Positions 1 to 9,382 are shown, counted from the stretch's first letter. The stretch is 64,000 nt of DNA from G020348385 sp964538085 (GCA_964538085.1 CAZIDF010000002.1:62001-126000); one strand, 5' to 3'. Translations and numbers: made by a program. The notes: generated by a model not told the origin, from the letters alone.

Positions 1-101
1 TGTCTGGGCTGGAAAACTCTCAAGAGATCATCGAGATCGCTGAAGATATGCACAAAATTTTTAAGCTAGGCGAAAGAATTTCTTTTGAAAAATATTGTTA
101 G
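1..101 (+). CDS. C-terminal end of an unidentified protein (cut by window edge)
   Basis: The frame beginning at base 3 stays open from the window edge to a TAG at 99-101, giving 32 residues ending in the peptide GERISFEKYC. The piece is acidic and helical in character (QEIIEIAEDMHKIFK). Too little remains to name the family. It runs toward pepD, so the two genes converge. The 126 bases between them hold no further gene that I can see. Confidence 0.4.
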   Translation, partial: SGLENSQEIIEIAEDMHKIFKLGERISFEKYC

Positions 102-227
102 GAATAAGTAGCGGCAATAATCTGTCAGCTGCCCAGACATGTGAACTTGCTCGCGATCCCCTGGTCCTGATCTTAGCTCCAACAATAGCAGGGGACGATT
201 ATGCCGGTTGAATTGGATCTAGTGCGG

Positions 228-1682
228 TCAGGCCAGTTCAGCTAGAACAGCAGTAAGAAAATTCCAGAATTTTTCAACTGAACCTATGTTTACACGTTCC
301 TCTGGAGAGTGAGGATGCTCGATCGTAGGGCCGAAAGAAATCATATCCATGCCTGGAAATTTTTCTCCGATGATCCCACATTCAAGACCTGCATGGACAG
401 CTCCCACTTCAGCCTCTTTTTGAAACATCTTGTTGTACACGTCTTTGCAAGTTTGTAATATCGTGGATTGGAGGTCAGGGGTCCATCCGGGATAACCCTC
501 GGGCTGGGCAAGTTGCGCTCCGATGGTTTCGCACAGGGCAGCAATGGTATCGCGTGTGGCTTCCAATCCTGATGCGACCGAACTGCGGCTGCTGCTGATA
601 ATCTGCACGTGCTCCGGGTGTGTGTGGACTACAGCCAGATTTGTGGATGTCTCCACAAGGCCTTTCATCTCCTGATGCATGGAAAGGACTCCGTGAGGAA
701 GGGTGACGAGAAGGTTGATGAGTGTCTTTTGTGATTCTTCGGTCAAAGGGAGTAATTCATCGGCCTTTGATTTCTCTAAAGTGAATTTGGCCTCGCTTTC
801 AACCGATTTGAACTCGTTGTAGATCTTGTCGAAAGATTCCTGGAAGGAAGCCCGCAGAGTTTCGATCCGTGCTGGATCTGCATACAAGTTTGCCCGAGCC
901 TCCCTCGGGATGGCGTTTCGCATGTTGCCGCCTTCCATGCTGGCTAGTGAAAAAGACGCTTTTTTTTCTGTTTGCCAAAGCATACGGGCGAGTAATTTTA
1001 TCGCGTTTCCTCTGCCTTGATCGATATCGATTCCTGAATGTCCTCCTCTAAATCCGAATAGCTTAAGACAGAAAAGTTCTCCTTCGGTTCCATCTCTCCG
1101 TTTCACTGGAAGATGGATTTCTGAATCTGCGCCGCCTGCACAACCGATGGTGAAGGTTCCTTCGTCTTCGCTGTCGAGGTTGAGGAGGATTTTACCCTGT
1201 AGAAAATCCGATCTGATCTTTGTCGCCCCGGTGAGGCCGGTCTCTTCGTCCACAGTAAAAAGAAATTCAAGGGGCCCATGAACCATGCTCTTGTCTTCCA
1301 TAAGAGCCAAGGCCGCTGCCACACCGATCCCGTTGTCGGATCCAAGAGTGGTTCCTTTTGCCGAGATCCAGTCTCCTTTTTTTTCGGGTTGGATAGGGTC
1401 TTTGCTAAAATCATGCTCAATATCAGAATTTTTTTCGCAAACCATATCGAGGTGTCCCTGGAGGATAACGCCCGGTGCTTTTTCCATGCCAGGAGATGCG
1501 TTTTTGGATACAACGACATTCCCGACATCATCGCGTTTCCATCCCAGGTTGAAGTTTTTAGCCTGCGATATGATGTAATCCCCCAATTCTTTTTCGTTGC
1601 CCGAGCAGTGAGGGATTTTCAATATTTCTTCGAAGTGTTTCCAAATGAGAGAAGGATTGAGATCATCGAAAATAGGTGACAT
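228..1682 (-). CDS. pepD: Aminoacyl-histidine dipeptidase / cytosol non-specific dipeptidase (M20C)
   Basis: Cytoplasmic zinc dipeptidase of the PepD (M20C) family that hydrolyses Xaa-His and many other dipeptides. The 484-residue protein matches the family's usual length. Motifs in order are GHLDMVCEK (metal-binding His/Asp, about residue 78), GSDNGIGVAAALALMED, VDEETGLTGA (catalytic Glu pair), a Gly-Gly-His-Ser-Gly segment of the dimerisation domain, and a C-terminal HAGLECGIIGEKFPGMD with the last metal His. The frame is open further upstream, but the ATG at 1682 is preferred because a GGAG lies 8 bases before it and family homology starts there. It is transcribed divergently from galK. 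Confidence 0.93.
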   Translation of the reverse strand: MSPIFDDLNPSLIWKHFEEILKIPHCSGNEKELGDYIISQAKNFNLGWKRDDVGNVVVSKNASPGMEKAPGVILQGHLDMVCEKNSDIEHDFSKDPIQPEKKGDWISAKGTTLGSDNGIGVAAALALMEDKSMVHGPLEFLFTVDEETGLTGATKIRSDFLQGKILLNLDSEDEGTFTIGCAGGADSEIHLPVKRRDGTEGELFCLKLFGFRGGHSGIDIDQGRGNAIKLLARMLWQTEKKASFSLASMEGGNMRNAIPREARANLYADPARIETLRASFQESFDKIYNEFKSVESEAKFTLEKSKADELLPLTEESQKTLINLLVTLPHGVLSMHQEMKGLVETSTNLAVVHTHPEHVQIISSSRSSVASGLEATRDTIAALCETIGAQLAQPEGYPGWTPDLQSTILQTCKDVYNKMFQKEAEVGAVHAGLECGIIGEKFPGMDMISFGPTIEHPHSPEERVNIGSVEKFWNFLTAVLAELA

Positions 1683-1781
1683 CGTTATTTCTCCATTATA
1701 GAGTGATATATCATAAAAAAATCGAAACAGTAGAATGACACAAAATCCCTCCGGATTCAAGATTAATCGAAGAAAAATCTT

Positions 1782-1811
1782 TTGACATGATCCCCCTGCT
1801 TTCCATAAAAT
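1782..1811 (+). promoter_or_regulatory. Sigma-70-type promoter of galK, nearly leaderless
   Basis: TTGACA (1782-1787) and TAAAAT (1806-1811) are separated by 18 bases. Transcription would start near 1818, only about 8 bases before the galK ATG at 1826, and no good Shine-Dalgarno lies between. The upstream in-frame ATG at 1787 overlaps the -35 box and is therefore unlikely to be the start. Confidence 0.65.
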
Positions 1812-1825
1812 TATTTTATCTCCAG

Positions 1826-2992
1826 ATGGAAAACGCATTGATTCAGTCCTACTGTGGTGTATTTGGATCTGTACCTGAAGTCTTTTCTTCCGCTCCCGGA
1901 AGGATCAATATAATCGGGGAACACACAGATTACAATTCAGGGTATGTTTTGCCAACGGCCATCGATCGTCATGTCGTGCTTCTCGCCTCCAAACGGGCGG
2001 ATAACATTGTCCATGTTTGGGCGGACAGTTACAAACAGGAAGCAAGATTCAGGCTGGGAGAGGATCGTGATACCAAACAAGGAGGTTGGATCGATTATGT
2101 CAAGGGCATCTATTGGATACTTGCGCAAAAGGGGGCTTCCCTTCGAGGGATCAATGCCTATGTTTGGGGCAATGTTCCATTAGAATCGGGACTGAGCTCT
2201 TCGGCAGCATTGGAAGTGAGCACCCTCCATGCCCTCAATATGTTGTTTGCGCTTCATCTTACACCTCTGGAAATGGCCCAGCTCGCCCAAAAATCCGAGA
2301 ATGATTACGTGGGCGTGAAATGTGGACTTATGGATCAATTCATATCTGTGTTCGGAAAAAAGGATAGGGCCGTTTTTTTAGATTGTGAAACCCTGGAATA
2401 TGAGTATATTCCAATCTATTTGACGAGGAAAGGTTTGGGAATTCTGGTCTATGATACGGGTGTTCGTCGAGATTTGGCGACGTCGGATTACAACAAACGT
2501 CGTGCCGAAGCCACGGAAGCGCTGGAGAAAATAGCCAATTCCGGGATCCGATCCTATCGAGATATCACCCTTAATGAGCTCCAGAAAAAAAGGTCTAAAT
2601 TGGGAGAGACCCACTTTAGAAGAGCCAGACATGTGGTGACGGAGAATGAAAGGGTGAAAAAAGCTGTTGATGCGCTCCGTGCAGATGATTTTCTTGAATT
2701 GGGGAAGCTATTGTTCCAGTCTCATGAGAGCTTGAGAGATGATTATCAAGTCTCGTGCCCAGAGCTGGATCTTTTATACGATTGTGGAAAACGATCCCAA
2801 GTTTGCCTCGGAGCGAGAATGACTGGGGCCGGATTTGGTGGATCTGGAATTGCCTTGGTGCAAAAAAGTGGCCTGCCTTCTTTCAAAAAGATGATTTCCG
2901 ATGAGGCCCGTAAAAAGGGCTTTAAACAGCCCTCCTTTCATGAGGTCGAAATCGGTGAGGGAGCGCGCGTCCATCGCACACAAGTGGATTGA
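1826..2992 (+). CDS. galK: Galactokinase (GHMP family)
   Basis: Phosphorylates D-galactose to galactose-1-phosphate with ATP, the entry step of the Leloir pathway, in the cytoplasm. All three GHMP signatures are present: the galactokinase motif APGRINIIGEHTDYN near residue 23, the ATP-binding ESGLSSSAALEVS near residue 122, and the C-terminal MTGAGFGGSGIALV near residue 333. With the start at 1826 the protein is 388 residues and its N-terminus has normal length. A start at 1787 would add 13 residues and overlap the -35 box. No galT or galE lies nearby, so the rest of the pathway must be elsewhere. Confidence 0.93.
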   Translation: MENALIQSYCGVFGSVPEVFSSAPGRINIIGEHTDYNSGYVLPTAIDRHVVLLASKRADNIVHVWADSYKQEARFRLGEDRDTKQGGWIDYVKGIYWILAQKGASLRGINAYVWGNVPLESGLSSSAALEVSTLHALNMLFALHLTPLEMAQLAQKSENDYVGVKCGLMDQFISVFGKKDRAVFLDCETLEYEYIPIYLTRKGLGILVYDTGVRRDLATSDYNKRRAEATEALEKIANSGIRSYRDITLNELQKKRSKLGETHFRRARHVVTENERVKKAVDALRADDFLELGKLLFQSHESLRDDYQVSCPELDLLYDCGKRSQVCLGARMTGAGFGGSGIALVQKSGLPSFKKMISDEARKKGFKQPSFHEVEIGEGARVHRTQVD

Positions 2993-3034
2993 CATAAACA
3001 TTATTATGGTAAAAATAGAATTGAGGCCGATCGA

Positions 3035-3973
3035 ATGAGCACAAAAAAAAGCCCTTTTCTATTCTTGATGATTTGTCTGAGTCTCATGACCGGATTATCT
3101 GGATCAGTCCTATCCAAACAGCCTTCCCCAGTTAAAATAATGACCACTATCTTTCCGCTGAAAGAATTTTCGCAAGCTGTTTCAGGGGATTGGGGCACCG
3201 TGGATCTCCTCCTTCCTCCGGGAGCGGAGATCCATACCTGGCAGCCCAAGCCCAGTGATTTGGTGAAGTTGTCTGAAGCCGATGTGTTCATCTACATAGG
3301 AGCCGACCTGGAACCTTGGGTGGAAGATATCCTCCGGAGCGTAAAAAATCCTGGCCTTTATGTGGTCCAAGCGAGCGAGGGAATGAATCTGCTCAGAAAT
3401 GAAAAAGGGGAAGACCAGGACCACCATGATCATGAGCATGGTTCCCTTGATCCGCATATCTGGCTGGATTTTGCGACTGATGAAAAGATCGTCGACAGGA
3501 TCGCGGGGATTCTATCCAAAGTGGCTCCCAGTAGACAATCTGTATTTCAGAACAATGCCGAAATCTACAAAAAAAAGCTTCAAGCGCTGGATGAAAAATA
3601 CAGGAAGAATTTGGAGAATTGTGATCAAAAAACCATCGTGCTTGGAGGACATGCAGCCTTTGGCTATTTGGCCCATCGTTACCATTTGACTCAAATATCA
3701 CTGTATGGTTTAAGCCCTGATTCGAAACCGACTCCCCGCCAGCTCATAGATGTCATTGAAATTGTCAAAAAAAAGGGGATTAAGGCCATCTTTTTCGAAG
3801 CCAATATCAGCAACGATTTGACCCGCGTGATCGCAGAAGAGACAGGCGCAAAAACGCTGGTATTAAATCCAGGCGCAAGTTTGTCCAAGGAACAGAAAAA
3901 TTCCGGTATCACGTTTTTGAAGATCATGGAAAAAAATCTGGAGAACTTAAAAAATGGACTCCGCTGCCGTTGA
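3035..3973 (+). CDS. znuA: Zinc/manganese ABC transporter substrate-binding protein (ZnuA-like)
   Basis: Periplasmic or membrane-anchored metal-binding component of a cluster A-I (ZnuA/TroA) importer, 312 residues. A signal sequence covers about residues 8-27. Putative metal ligands are His67 (in EIHTWQPKPSD), a His in SLDPHIWLDF and a His in GGHAAFGYLAHRY, and the acidic fourth ligand is in IFFEANIS. A histidine-rich loop, HHDHEH, lies between the first and second ligands as in zinc-specific ZnuA proteins, so zinc is more likely than manganese. A TTGACA (2989-2994) straddles the galK stop codon but has no strong -10 partner. I did not find a convincing Zur palindrome. It is the first gene of the znuACB operon and its 3' end overlaps the ATPase gene by 20 bases. 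Confidence 0.88.
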   Translation: MSTKKSPFLFLMICLSLMTGLSGSVLSKQPSPVKIMTTIFPLKEFSQAVSGDWGTVDLLLPPGAEIHTWQPKPSDLVKLSEADVFIYIGADLEPWVEDILRSVKNPGLYVVQASEGMNLLRNEKGEDQDHHDHEHGSLDPHIWLDFATDEKIVDRIAGILSKVAPSRQSVFQNNAEIYKKKLQALDEKYRKNLENCDQKTIVLGGHAAFGYLAHRYHLTQISLYGLSPDSKPTPRQLIDVIEIVKKKGIKAIFFEANISNDLTRVIAEETGAKTLVLNPGASLSKEQKNSGITFLKIMEKNLENLKNGLRCR

Positions 3974-4718
3974 GAAACAGCCTTTGATCGAGATACAAAA
4001 CGTGTCTTATGACTACGGCTATGGCGATGTGCTCAAAGATGTGAGTTTTCCGATACATTCCAAGGATTTTCTCGCCATCATAGGTCCCAACGGATCAGGA
4101 AAAACGACCCTGTTGAAGATTGTCCTGGGCCTCCTCAAACCTAGAGTCGGGGAGGTAAAAATCATGGGAAAGTCGGTGGGGGAATTTGCGAGCTGGGAAA
4201 AAATCGGCTATGTCCCTCAAAAAGCCACCCATATCGATTCCCTTTTCCCCGTTTCTGTCAAAGAAGTGGTAGCCATGGAACTTCTTTCTTCACGCAAATT
4301 TCCTCGGCATTCAAAAGAGGGAGAAGCGTTAATATTCAAAGCCTTGCAGCAGGTAGGAATGGAAGATTTTAAAGCTAGAAGGATCGGGAAACTCTCGGCC
4401 GGCCAGCAGCAACGTGTGTTCATTGCCCGAGCATTGGCGAATCGACCGAAAATATTGATCCTGGATGAGCCGACCACAGGAGTGGATGTAAAAAACCAGG
4501 AATATTTTTATGATATGCTTCACAGACTTAATAGGGAAGAAGGAATTACGATCGTTTTGATCACCCATGAAGTGGGGATCATAAACCGGCATGTCGCGCA
4601 GGTGGCCTGCCTTAATCAGACTCTGGTCTATCATGGGAGCCATGATGAATTTTGCCGGTCGGACGAGTTCAAAAAAATGCTGGCTGATGGTCATCATCTG
4701 GTATCCCATCATCACTGA
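3954..4718 (+). CDS. znuC: Zinc ABC transporter ATP-binding protein (ZnuC-like)
   Basis: Cytoplasmic ATPase of the metal importer, 254 residues. Visible motifs are Walker A GPNGSGKTT near residue 45, Q-loop VPQKA, signature LSAGQQQRV (the usual LSGGQ has Ala at position three), Walker B ILILDEPTTGVD, and the H-loop ITHE. The tail ends in a histidine cluster, HHLVSHHH, immediately before the stop; ZnuC proteins often carry His-rich tails, so zinc sensing is possible. The start overlaps znuA by 20 bases and the permease gene follows 12 bases downstream, so the three genes form one operon. Confidence 0.92.
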   Translation: MDSAAVEKQPLIEIQNVSYDYGYGDVLKDVSFPIHSKDFLAIIGPNGSGKTTLLKIVLGLLKPRVGEVKIMGKSVGEFASWEKIGYVPQKATHIDSLFPVSVKEVVAMELLSSRKFPRHSKEGEALIFKALQQVGMEDFKARRIGKLSAGQQQRVFIARALANRPKILILDEPTTGVDVKNQEYFYDMLHRLNREEGITIVLITHEVGIINRHVAQVACLNQTLVYHGSHDEFCRSDEFKKMLADGHHLVSHHH

Positions 4719-4730
4719 GATTGAGATTCA

Positions 4731-5534
4731 ATGGATGCTATATTCCTTTACGGATTCCTCCAAAGGGCTTTTTTGGCAGGGATATTCATTGCCATCGCTT
4801 GCGCATTACTGGGCGTTTTCCTGATCTTGAGACGAGACGCGATGATCGGTCATGGATTGGCACATGTCACATTTGCCGGCGTTGCCTTGGGTCTATTCTT
4901 AAACGTCATGCCGTTAGCCGTGGCGCTGGTTGTCGCTGTGGGTGCTTCTTTGCTGATCATGAAACTTAAAGTGAAAGCCGGATTGCATGGAGACACAGCC
5001 ATCGCGATTTTTTCTAGCGTGGGATTTGCCCTAGGCATAATGATGGCCACCCTTTCCCACAGCTTCAACGTGGATTTGTTCTCCTATCTTTTCGGTGAGA
5101 TACTGGCCATCGAAACATCTGAAGTTTTGTTTTCCATCGTTCTGGCCATTGTCGTTGTTTTGTTGGGCGTATTGAATTATCACAAATTCATGTACATGAC
5201 TTTCGACAGGGAATCGGCAAAAGTATCCGGTATCAAGGTCGACCGTCTTGACAGCCTCCTGACAGTGCTTACAGCTGTCACAGTAGTGCTTGGGATGAAA
5301 GTAGTCGGTATCCTTTTGGTCTCTGCTCTTGTGGTCATCCCTGCCGCAGCAGGTCTCCAGGTCGCATCGAGTTTCAAGCAGGCGATTGTTATCTCCACCT
5401 TCGTTTCCGTCACCTCTGTAATTTTGGGGCTTATTCTCGCTTTCCTATTGGATTTGCCCGCCTCCGGCAGTATTGTTCTTCTTTCCTTTGCTGCGTTCGG
5501 TCTGCTTTTCGCGATTAGACGAATTCACGGGTAA
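4731..5534 (+). CDS. znuB: Zinc ABC transporter permease (ZnuB-like)
   Basis: Integral membrane permease of the ABC-3 family, 267 residues, with about eight hydrophobic segments. The loop RRDAMIGHGLAHVTFAGVALG near residue 35 and the later segment with SALVVIPAAAGLQVA are typical of metal-type ABC-3 permeases. It ends the znuACB operon and converges on the macrodomain gene with only 14 bases between the two stop codons. No clear terminator hairpin is visible in that gap. Confidence 0.92.
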   Translation: MDAIFLYGFLQRAFLAGIFIAIACALLGVFLILRRDAMIGHGLAHVTFAGVALGLFLNVMPLAVALVVAVGASLLIMKLKVKAGLHGDTAIAIFSSVGFALGIMMATLSHSFNVDLFSYLFGEILAIETSEVLFSIVLAIVVVLLGVLNYHKFMYMTFDRESAKVSGIKVDRLDSLLTVLTAVTVVLGMKVVGILLVSALVVIPAAAGLQVASSFKQAIVISTFVSVTSVILGLILAFLLDLPASGSIVLLSFAAFGLLFAIRRIHG

Positions 5535-5548
5535 AAGAAAAGGGAATC

Positions 5549-6079
5549 TCATCCGGTCATTCTTTCGAATGTTCCCTGAAATATGGTGTAGGCTCTTTCT
5601 CCATACAAGCACAACACAATTTCTTGAGGAGTTTCATTTTCTCTAAGAAAATCCATGGCAACTTTGATCATGATTTCGGCACATCTTTTTATGGGAAAAT
5701 GAAAAATACCGGTGCTTATCGCGGGAAAGGCGATGCTTTTGATATTCCTTTTTTTTGCGATCTTGAGGCTGTTCCGTGTGGCATTGGCCAGCTTGATATC
5801 TTCATCGCCTTCACCATAAACAGGTCCCACTGCATGAATCACATATTCGGCATTCAGGTTTCCCGCTCCAGTAAGGATGGCTTCTCCAACCTCGATCGGG
5901 CCGATCTCATTACATTCTTCCTGGATGGAAGGTCCGCCGAAGTTCCGGATGGCTCCTGCTACTCCTCCCCCTAAGATCAGTGATTTGTTGGCCGCATTGA
6001 CGATAGCATCGACGTTGAGGACAACGATGTTCCCCTCGACGATTTTCAGTTTTCTTCCGTTAATTGTCCATTCAAGCAT
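5549..6079 (-). CDS. Macrodomain protein (probable O-acetyl-ADP-ribose deacetylase)
   Basis: Single macrodomain of 176 residues, probably binding ADP-ribose and hydrolysing O-acetyl-ADP-ribose or mono-ADP-ribosyl esters. Diagnostic segments are VDAIVNAANKSLILGGGVAGAI (adenine-binding Asp and catalytic Asn, here with the AGAI variant of the usual DGAI), EAILTGAGNL, YVIHAVGP and the phosphate-binding loop AISTGIFHFP. A TTG four codons upstream could also start translation, but the ATG at 6079 has a weak GAG ribosome-binding sequence and gives the normal N-terminus. It is a single gene; the 149 bases before it carry no recognisable feature. Confidence 0.88.
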   Translation of the reverse strand: MLEWTINGRKLKIVEGNIVVLNVDAIVNAANKSLILGGGVAGAIRNFGGPSIQEECNEIGPIEVGEAILTGAGNLNAEYVIHAVGPVYGEGDEDIKLANATRNSLKIAKKRNIKSIAFPAISTGIFHFPIKRCAEIMIKVAMDFLRENETPQEIVLCLYGERAYTIFQGTFERMTG

Positions 6080-6228
6080 TTGACTACTCAAATGTGAATT
6101 GTTGAGGAAAATGCATTATAGATAATATAAGCATCAAATGTCCAGCCAATTTAAAACTTCTTTGCAAAAGTCCTCGAAGTTTTCTTTTTCAAGATAAAAG
6201 TGCCGGAATCCTTCCTAAGGGTGGACAT

Positions 6229-7917
6229 CTACACCGTATCGTCCGATCTATTCAATGCCTCTCCCACGATCATTCTGATTTCTTCCCCGAACTTTATCGC
6301 AAGGTTTTTCAATGATTCTGCTTTGGCCCTTATCTCGGATGTCAATTTTTCATCCTCGATGTCAGGTAGGTTGATGATAACGTTATAGTATGCTCCCTCT
6401 GCTGCTGCTTGTGCGGTCAGTCCTGCAACGCCTGCATCGCTTACGGATTTTTTATTCCCATGTGTGGCGATATCCTTGGCCAACTCTAACGCATTGATGC
6501 TTTTTTCCAAAACATCCAGGGGCACAAGCGTTGCCTCTTTGGTCGCTTCTTGGATGGCTGTGTATCTTTCTTTTTTTTGCTCTTCTGTCTTTTTTTTCAT
6601 CCGAAATGTGTCCATGACCTTGTTGAATGCCACAGTGTCGAGGTCCACTGCTCTAAGGAACTCATCCTTGAGATCTTGTGCAGCCATGGCCAAGTCTATG
6701 ACTTTGCCCTGCACACTCTCATATTCTTTTTTTCCCACCGTAAGATTGGACACCATGGATGTGAGGGCAGCTGAAAGGGCGCCACACAACGCGGCTGCGC
6801 TTCCTCCTCCCGGAGCAGGGGAATCCATGGATAACTCGTTGGTGAATTGACGGAGATTCTTTTCGATCAAAGGATCTTCCACTTCTTTAAACTGATATTC
6901 GATGATCTTTTTGTGTGGATCGAAAGGTGATACATCCTCTAAACCCAGGGATTTAACGGCGATATCTATCAGTTCCTCTTCTGGAACTCCTGGACTCTTG
7001 TTTTGTTTCTTCAGATAATGCCGACCCGCCATGAGCATGGCTTCCTTTGGAATCAGGCCCACAAGTTCGCTTCCTGTAACCCGAAGGCCGATGGCTTCGG
7101 CTTCTTTTATGGCTTCGTCGAAGACCAGATGAGGAGGAGAAATTTTGTAATTGGTGAAATTAATGGAAATCTGGGCAATATCGTAATCCTTGATATACCA
7201 GCCCACTGCTTTGACAGCCTTGAATTTTCCTGGCATCTTTATGGCCTTTCCATTTTCATCACGAATGATTTTTCCTTCTTTATCTCTTTTGGCTTTTCCT
7301 TTTTCTCGAAGATTGAAGGCGATGTGCCCAGCGAGTGACTGGTCTCTTGTGTTTAAATTTATATTGTAGGCGATCAGGAATTCTCGGGCTCCCACATTGG
7401 TGGCCCCTGCCTTGGCACTAAATTCGGGTTTCCCATAATCAGGTGCCCAATCGGGATCCTTCAGTTTCTCAGATAAACCTTCATATTCGCCGACGCGAAT
7501 ATTCGCGAGATTTTGCCTTTCCGGTTTTTGGGCCGCTTCTTCATATAGGTAGACAGGAATTCCCAACTCATCCGCTACTCTTTTTCCCACATCATGGGCG
7601 ATCTGAACACACTCTTCCATTGTCACTCCAGATACGGGAACGAAAGGGCAGACATCCGTAGCGCCGATTCTGCTATGCGCGCCCTTGTGTTGGCTCATAT
7701 CTATCACTTCTGCCGCTTTTTTTATCGCGCGGAAGGCGGCTTCTTTGACACCTTCCGGTGTCCCGATAAAGGTGACGACGGTCCGGTTTGTGGATTCGCC
7801 AGGATCGACATCGAGAAGAGTCACTTGAGCGCTTGATTCGATTTCTCTTGTGATGAGCTTGATCTTCTCAAGATCCCTTCCTTCGCTAAAGTTGGGCACA
7901 CATTCCACGAGTTTCAT
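6229..7917 (-). CDS. ftcD: Glutamate formiminotransferase / formiminotetrahydrofolate cyclodeaminase fusion
   Basis: Bifunctional folate enzyme of histidine degradation, 562 residues. The N-terminal formiminotransferase (about 1-300) begins with VECVPNFSEGRD and contains HKGAHSRIGATDVCPFVPV, which holds the catalytic His. It moves the formimino group from formiminoglutamate to tetrahydrofolate. The C-terminal cyclodeaminase (about 355-555) has DSPAPGGGSAAALCGALSAA and converts 5-formimino-THF to 5,10-methenyl-THF plus ammonia. A linker of about 50 residues joins the domains. Fusion of the two activities is known from animals and several bacterial phyla. A GGAGA precedes the ATG. No hutH, hutU or hutI lies nearby. 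Confidence 0.94.
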   Translation of the reverse strand: MKLVECVPNFSEGRDLEKIKLITREIESSAQVTLLDVDPGESTNRTVVTFIGTPEGVKEAAFRAIKKAAEVIDMSQHKGAHSRIGATDVCPFVPVSGVTMEECVQIAHDVGKRVADELGIPVYLYEEAAQKPERQNLANIRVGEYEGLSEKLKDPDWAPDYGKPEFSAKAGATNVGAREFLIAYNINLNTRDQSLAGHIAFNLREKGKAKRDKEGKIIRDENGKAIKMPGKFKAVKAVGWYIKDYDIAQISINFTNYKISPPHLVFDEAIKEAEAIGLRVTGSELVGLIPKEAMLMAGRHYLKKQNKSPGVPEEELIDIAVKSLGLEDVSPFDPHKKIIEYQFKEVEDPLIEKNLRQFTNELSMDSPAPGGGSAAALCGALSAALTSMVSNLTVGKKEYESVQGKVIDLAMAAQDLKDEFLRAVDLDTVAFNKVMDTFRMKKKTEEQKKERYTAIQEATKEATLVPLDVLEKSINALELAKDIATHGNKKSVSDAGVAGLTAQAAAEGAYYNVIINLPDIEDEKLTSEIRAKAESLKNLAIKFGEEIRMIVGEALNRSDDTV

Positions 7918-7927
7918 CCTTTTCTCC

Positions 7928-9382
7928 TTATTTTATTTCATACCGAAAGTTACCCTCAGGGCTGTAAACACTGACATGGGCAAACTCCATAAAATGTTCC
8001 ATGATCTCGTAATTTCCGATGATCACGATGACAGGTGTGTGTAGAGAATATTTTTGTCCCATTCCCGATACCATTTCTGAATTTATGCGTATGATTTTTT
8101 CATAATACCTTTCCCAGTGATCTCGGCTGAGGTTAAAAGCTTGAATTTCTGCCAGTTTTGCCGAAAGATCGTCGTTAGTTTCGATCTCTAGAGGAAAATT
8201 TCCGATAAGGTATGATTTTGCCTGTTCAATTTCTTGACTCGGGATTTGAACATTCCTTAAATAGTTTATTTCTTGAAGAATCTCTTGTATGGCAGCGTGT
8301 GTGAATTCCGGCAGAACTTTAGCCGTTATCAAAAAGATACCACAGCTTCTGAAAAACTGAATTTCACTGAACGCATAATAGGCGTAGGCTTTAGCTTCCC
8401 TTAGGTGCATGAACAGCCTGCTGTTCGGGGTTCCTCCGATCACTTGGTTAAACACAACAAACGGGAAATAATCCTGACTCGTGATGGGAAATATTATGTT
8501 GCCTAGGTAGATAGTTACGTCCTTTTCCTGAGGAAGGTCCACGAAACAAATTTTTATTTTTTCCCGAGGATTCAATAACTGGGCATAGGTCTGTTCCAAT
8601 TCTTGTTTTTCCCACGGGCTTAAATACCGGCTGCCGATCCTGGAGGCGATCTCAAGATTGAGATTCCCGACCAGAACGAGCTTCGCATTGTTGGGACGGT
8701 AATATTGGGAATAAAAAGAGACGATGTCCTTTCTGCTCAAATTTTTGATTCCACCCTGATCGAATATAATCTTTTTATAGGGATGAGACTCGAACAAAAT
8801 CTGATAAAGCAGCCTTCTAGCTATAAATTCCGGGTTGTTGCTTTGTCTGGCCAAGTCATAAAACATCGATCGTTGGACATTGCCGATCTCGATCCGGGGA
8901 AAGGTCGGCCGCAGAAGTATCTCGCTGAGCAGCTGCAACGCATCTTCCAGGTATTCTTCGAGGAAGGAAAAGGTGAACTCTGTGTAATCTGGATAGGTCC
9001 TGACTGCAAAACTTCCTCCGATGGATTCGATTTTTTCTTCGATGTCTTCTGCTTTTAGGTTGACAGAACCTTTGGTTAGCATTTTTGCACACAAGGTAGC
9101 AAGCCCTGGAAGGTTATCTGGAGAGGAGCTTTCTCCTGTCAAGATAATCAATCTCATGCTGATTAGAGGCTCATCCTGTGTGCGGGCAATAGCGATTCCA
9201 AGCCCGTTGGTGAGTGTATGGGTTTCCATCAATGGGAGAGATAATGCCGAAAAAGGTTCTGGAAGAGGAGGAGATCTTCGGAACCTATCCTGCGTGTTCA
9301 GAGGGGAAGCCTGAATTAAATTGAGCGATAGTGCAAGAAGAAAAAGAATTTGGAAAATCGTGATACGAAGTTTAGGTTTCAT
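7928..9382 (-). CDS. M16 family peptidase-like subunit without zinc motif
   Basis: Exported M16-fold protein of 484 residues with a signal peptide over about residues 5-25. It aligns with the non-catalytic partner of bacterial two-gene M16 pairs (LTNGLGIAIARTQDEPL..., then a long two-domain fold). Where a peptidase carries HxxEH it has GLATLCAKMLTKGS, so both histidines and the glutamate are absent. In active heterodimers this partner shapes the chamber and substrate binding. Its ATG overlaps the stop of the upstream M16 gene by one base (TAATG), so translation of the two is coupled. It lies 10 bases upstream of ftcD and may be cotranscribed with it. Confidence 0.85.
   Translation of the reverse strand: MKPKLRITIFQILFLLALSLNLIQASPLNTQDRFRRSPPLPEPFSALSLPLMETHTLTNGLGIAIARTQDEPLISMRLIILTGESSSPDNLPGLATLCAKMLTKGSVNLKAEDIEEKIESIGGSFAVRTYPDYTEFTFSFLEEYLEDALQLLSEILLRPTFPRIEIGNVQRSMFYDLARQSNNPEFIARRLLYQILFESHPYKKIIFDQGGIKNLSRKDIVSFYSQYYRPNNAKLVLVGNLNLEIASRIGSRYLSPWEKQELEQTYAQLLNPREKIKICFVDLPQEKDVTIYLGNIIFPITSQDYFPFVVFNQVIGGTPNSRLFMHLREAKAYAYYAFSEIQFFRSCGIFLITAKVLPEFTHAAIQEILQEINYLRNVQIPSQEIEQAKSYLIGNFPLEIETNDDLSAKLAEIQAFNLSRDHWERYYEKIIRINSEMVSGMGQKYSLHTPVIVIIGNYEIMEHFMEFAHVSVYSPEGNFRYEIK

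Noticed and set aside
1787..1825. Longer galactokinase N-terminus starting at ATG 1787
   Set aside because: The ATG shares bases with the TTGACA -35 box, and the extra 13 residues are outside the family alignment.
2989..3034. Zur operator and promoter for the zinc importer
   Set aside because: The TTGACA has no good -10 at proper spacing and no Zur-type palindrome was found.
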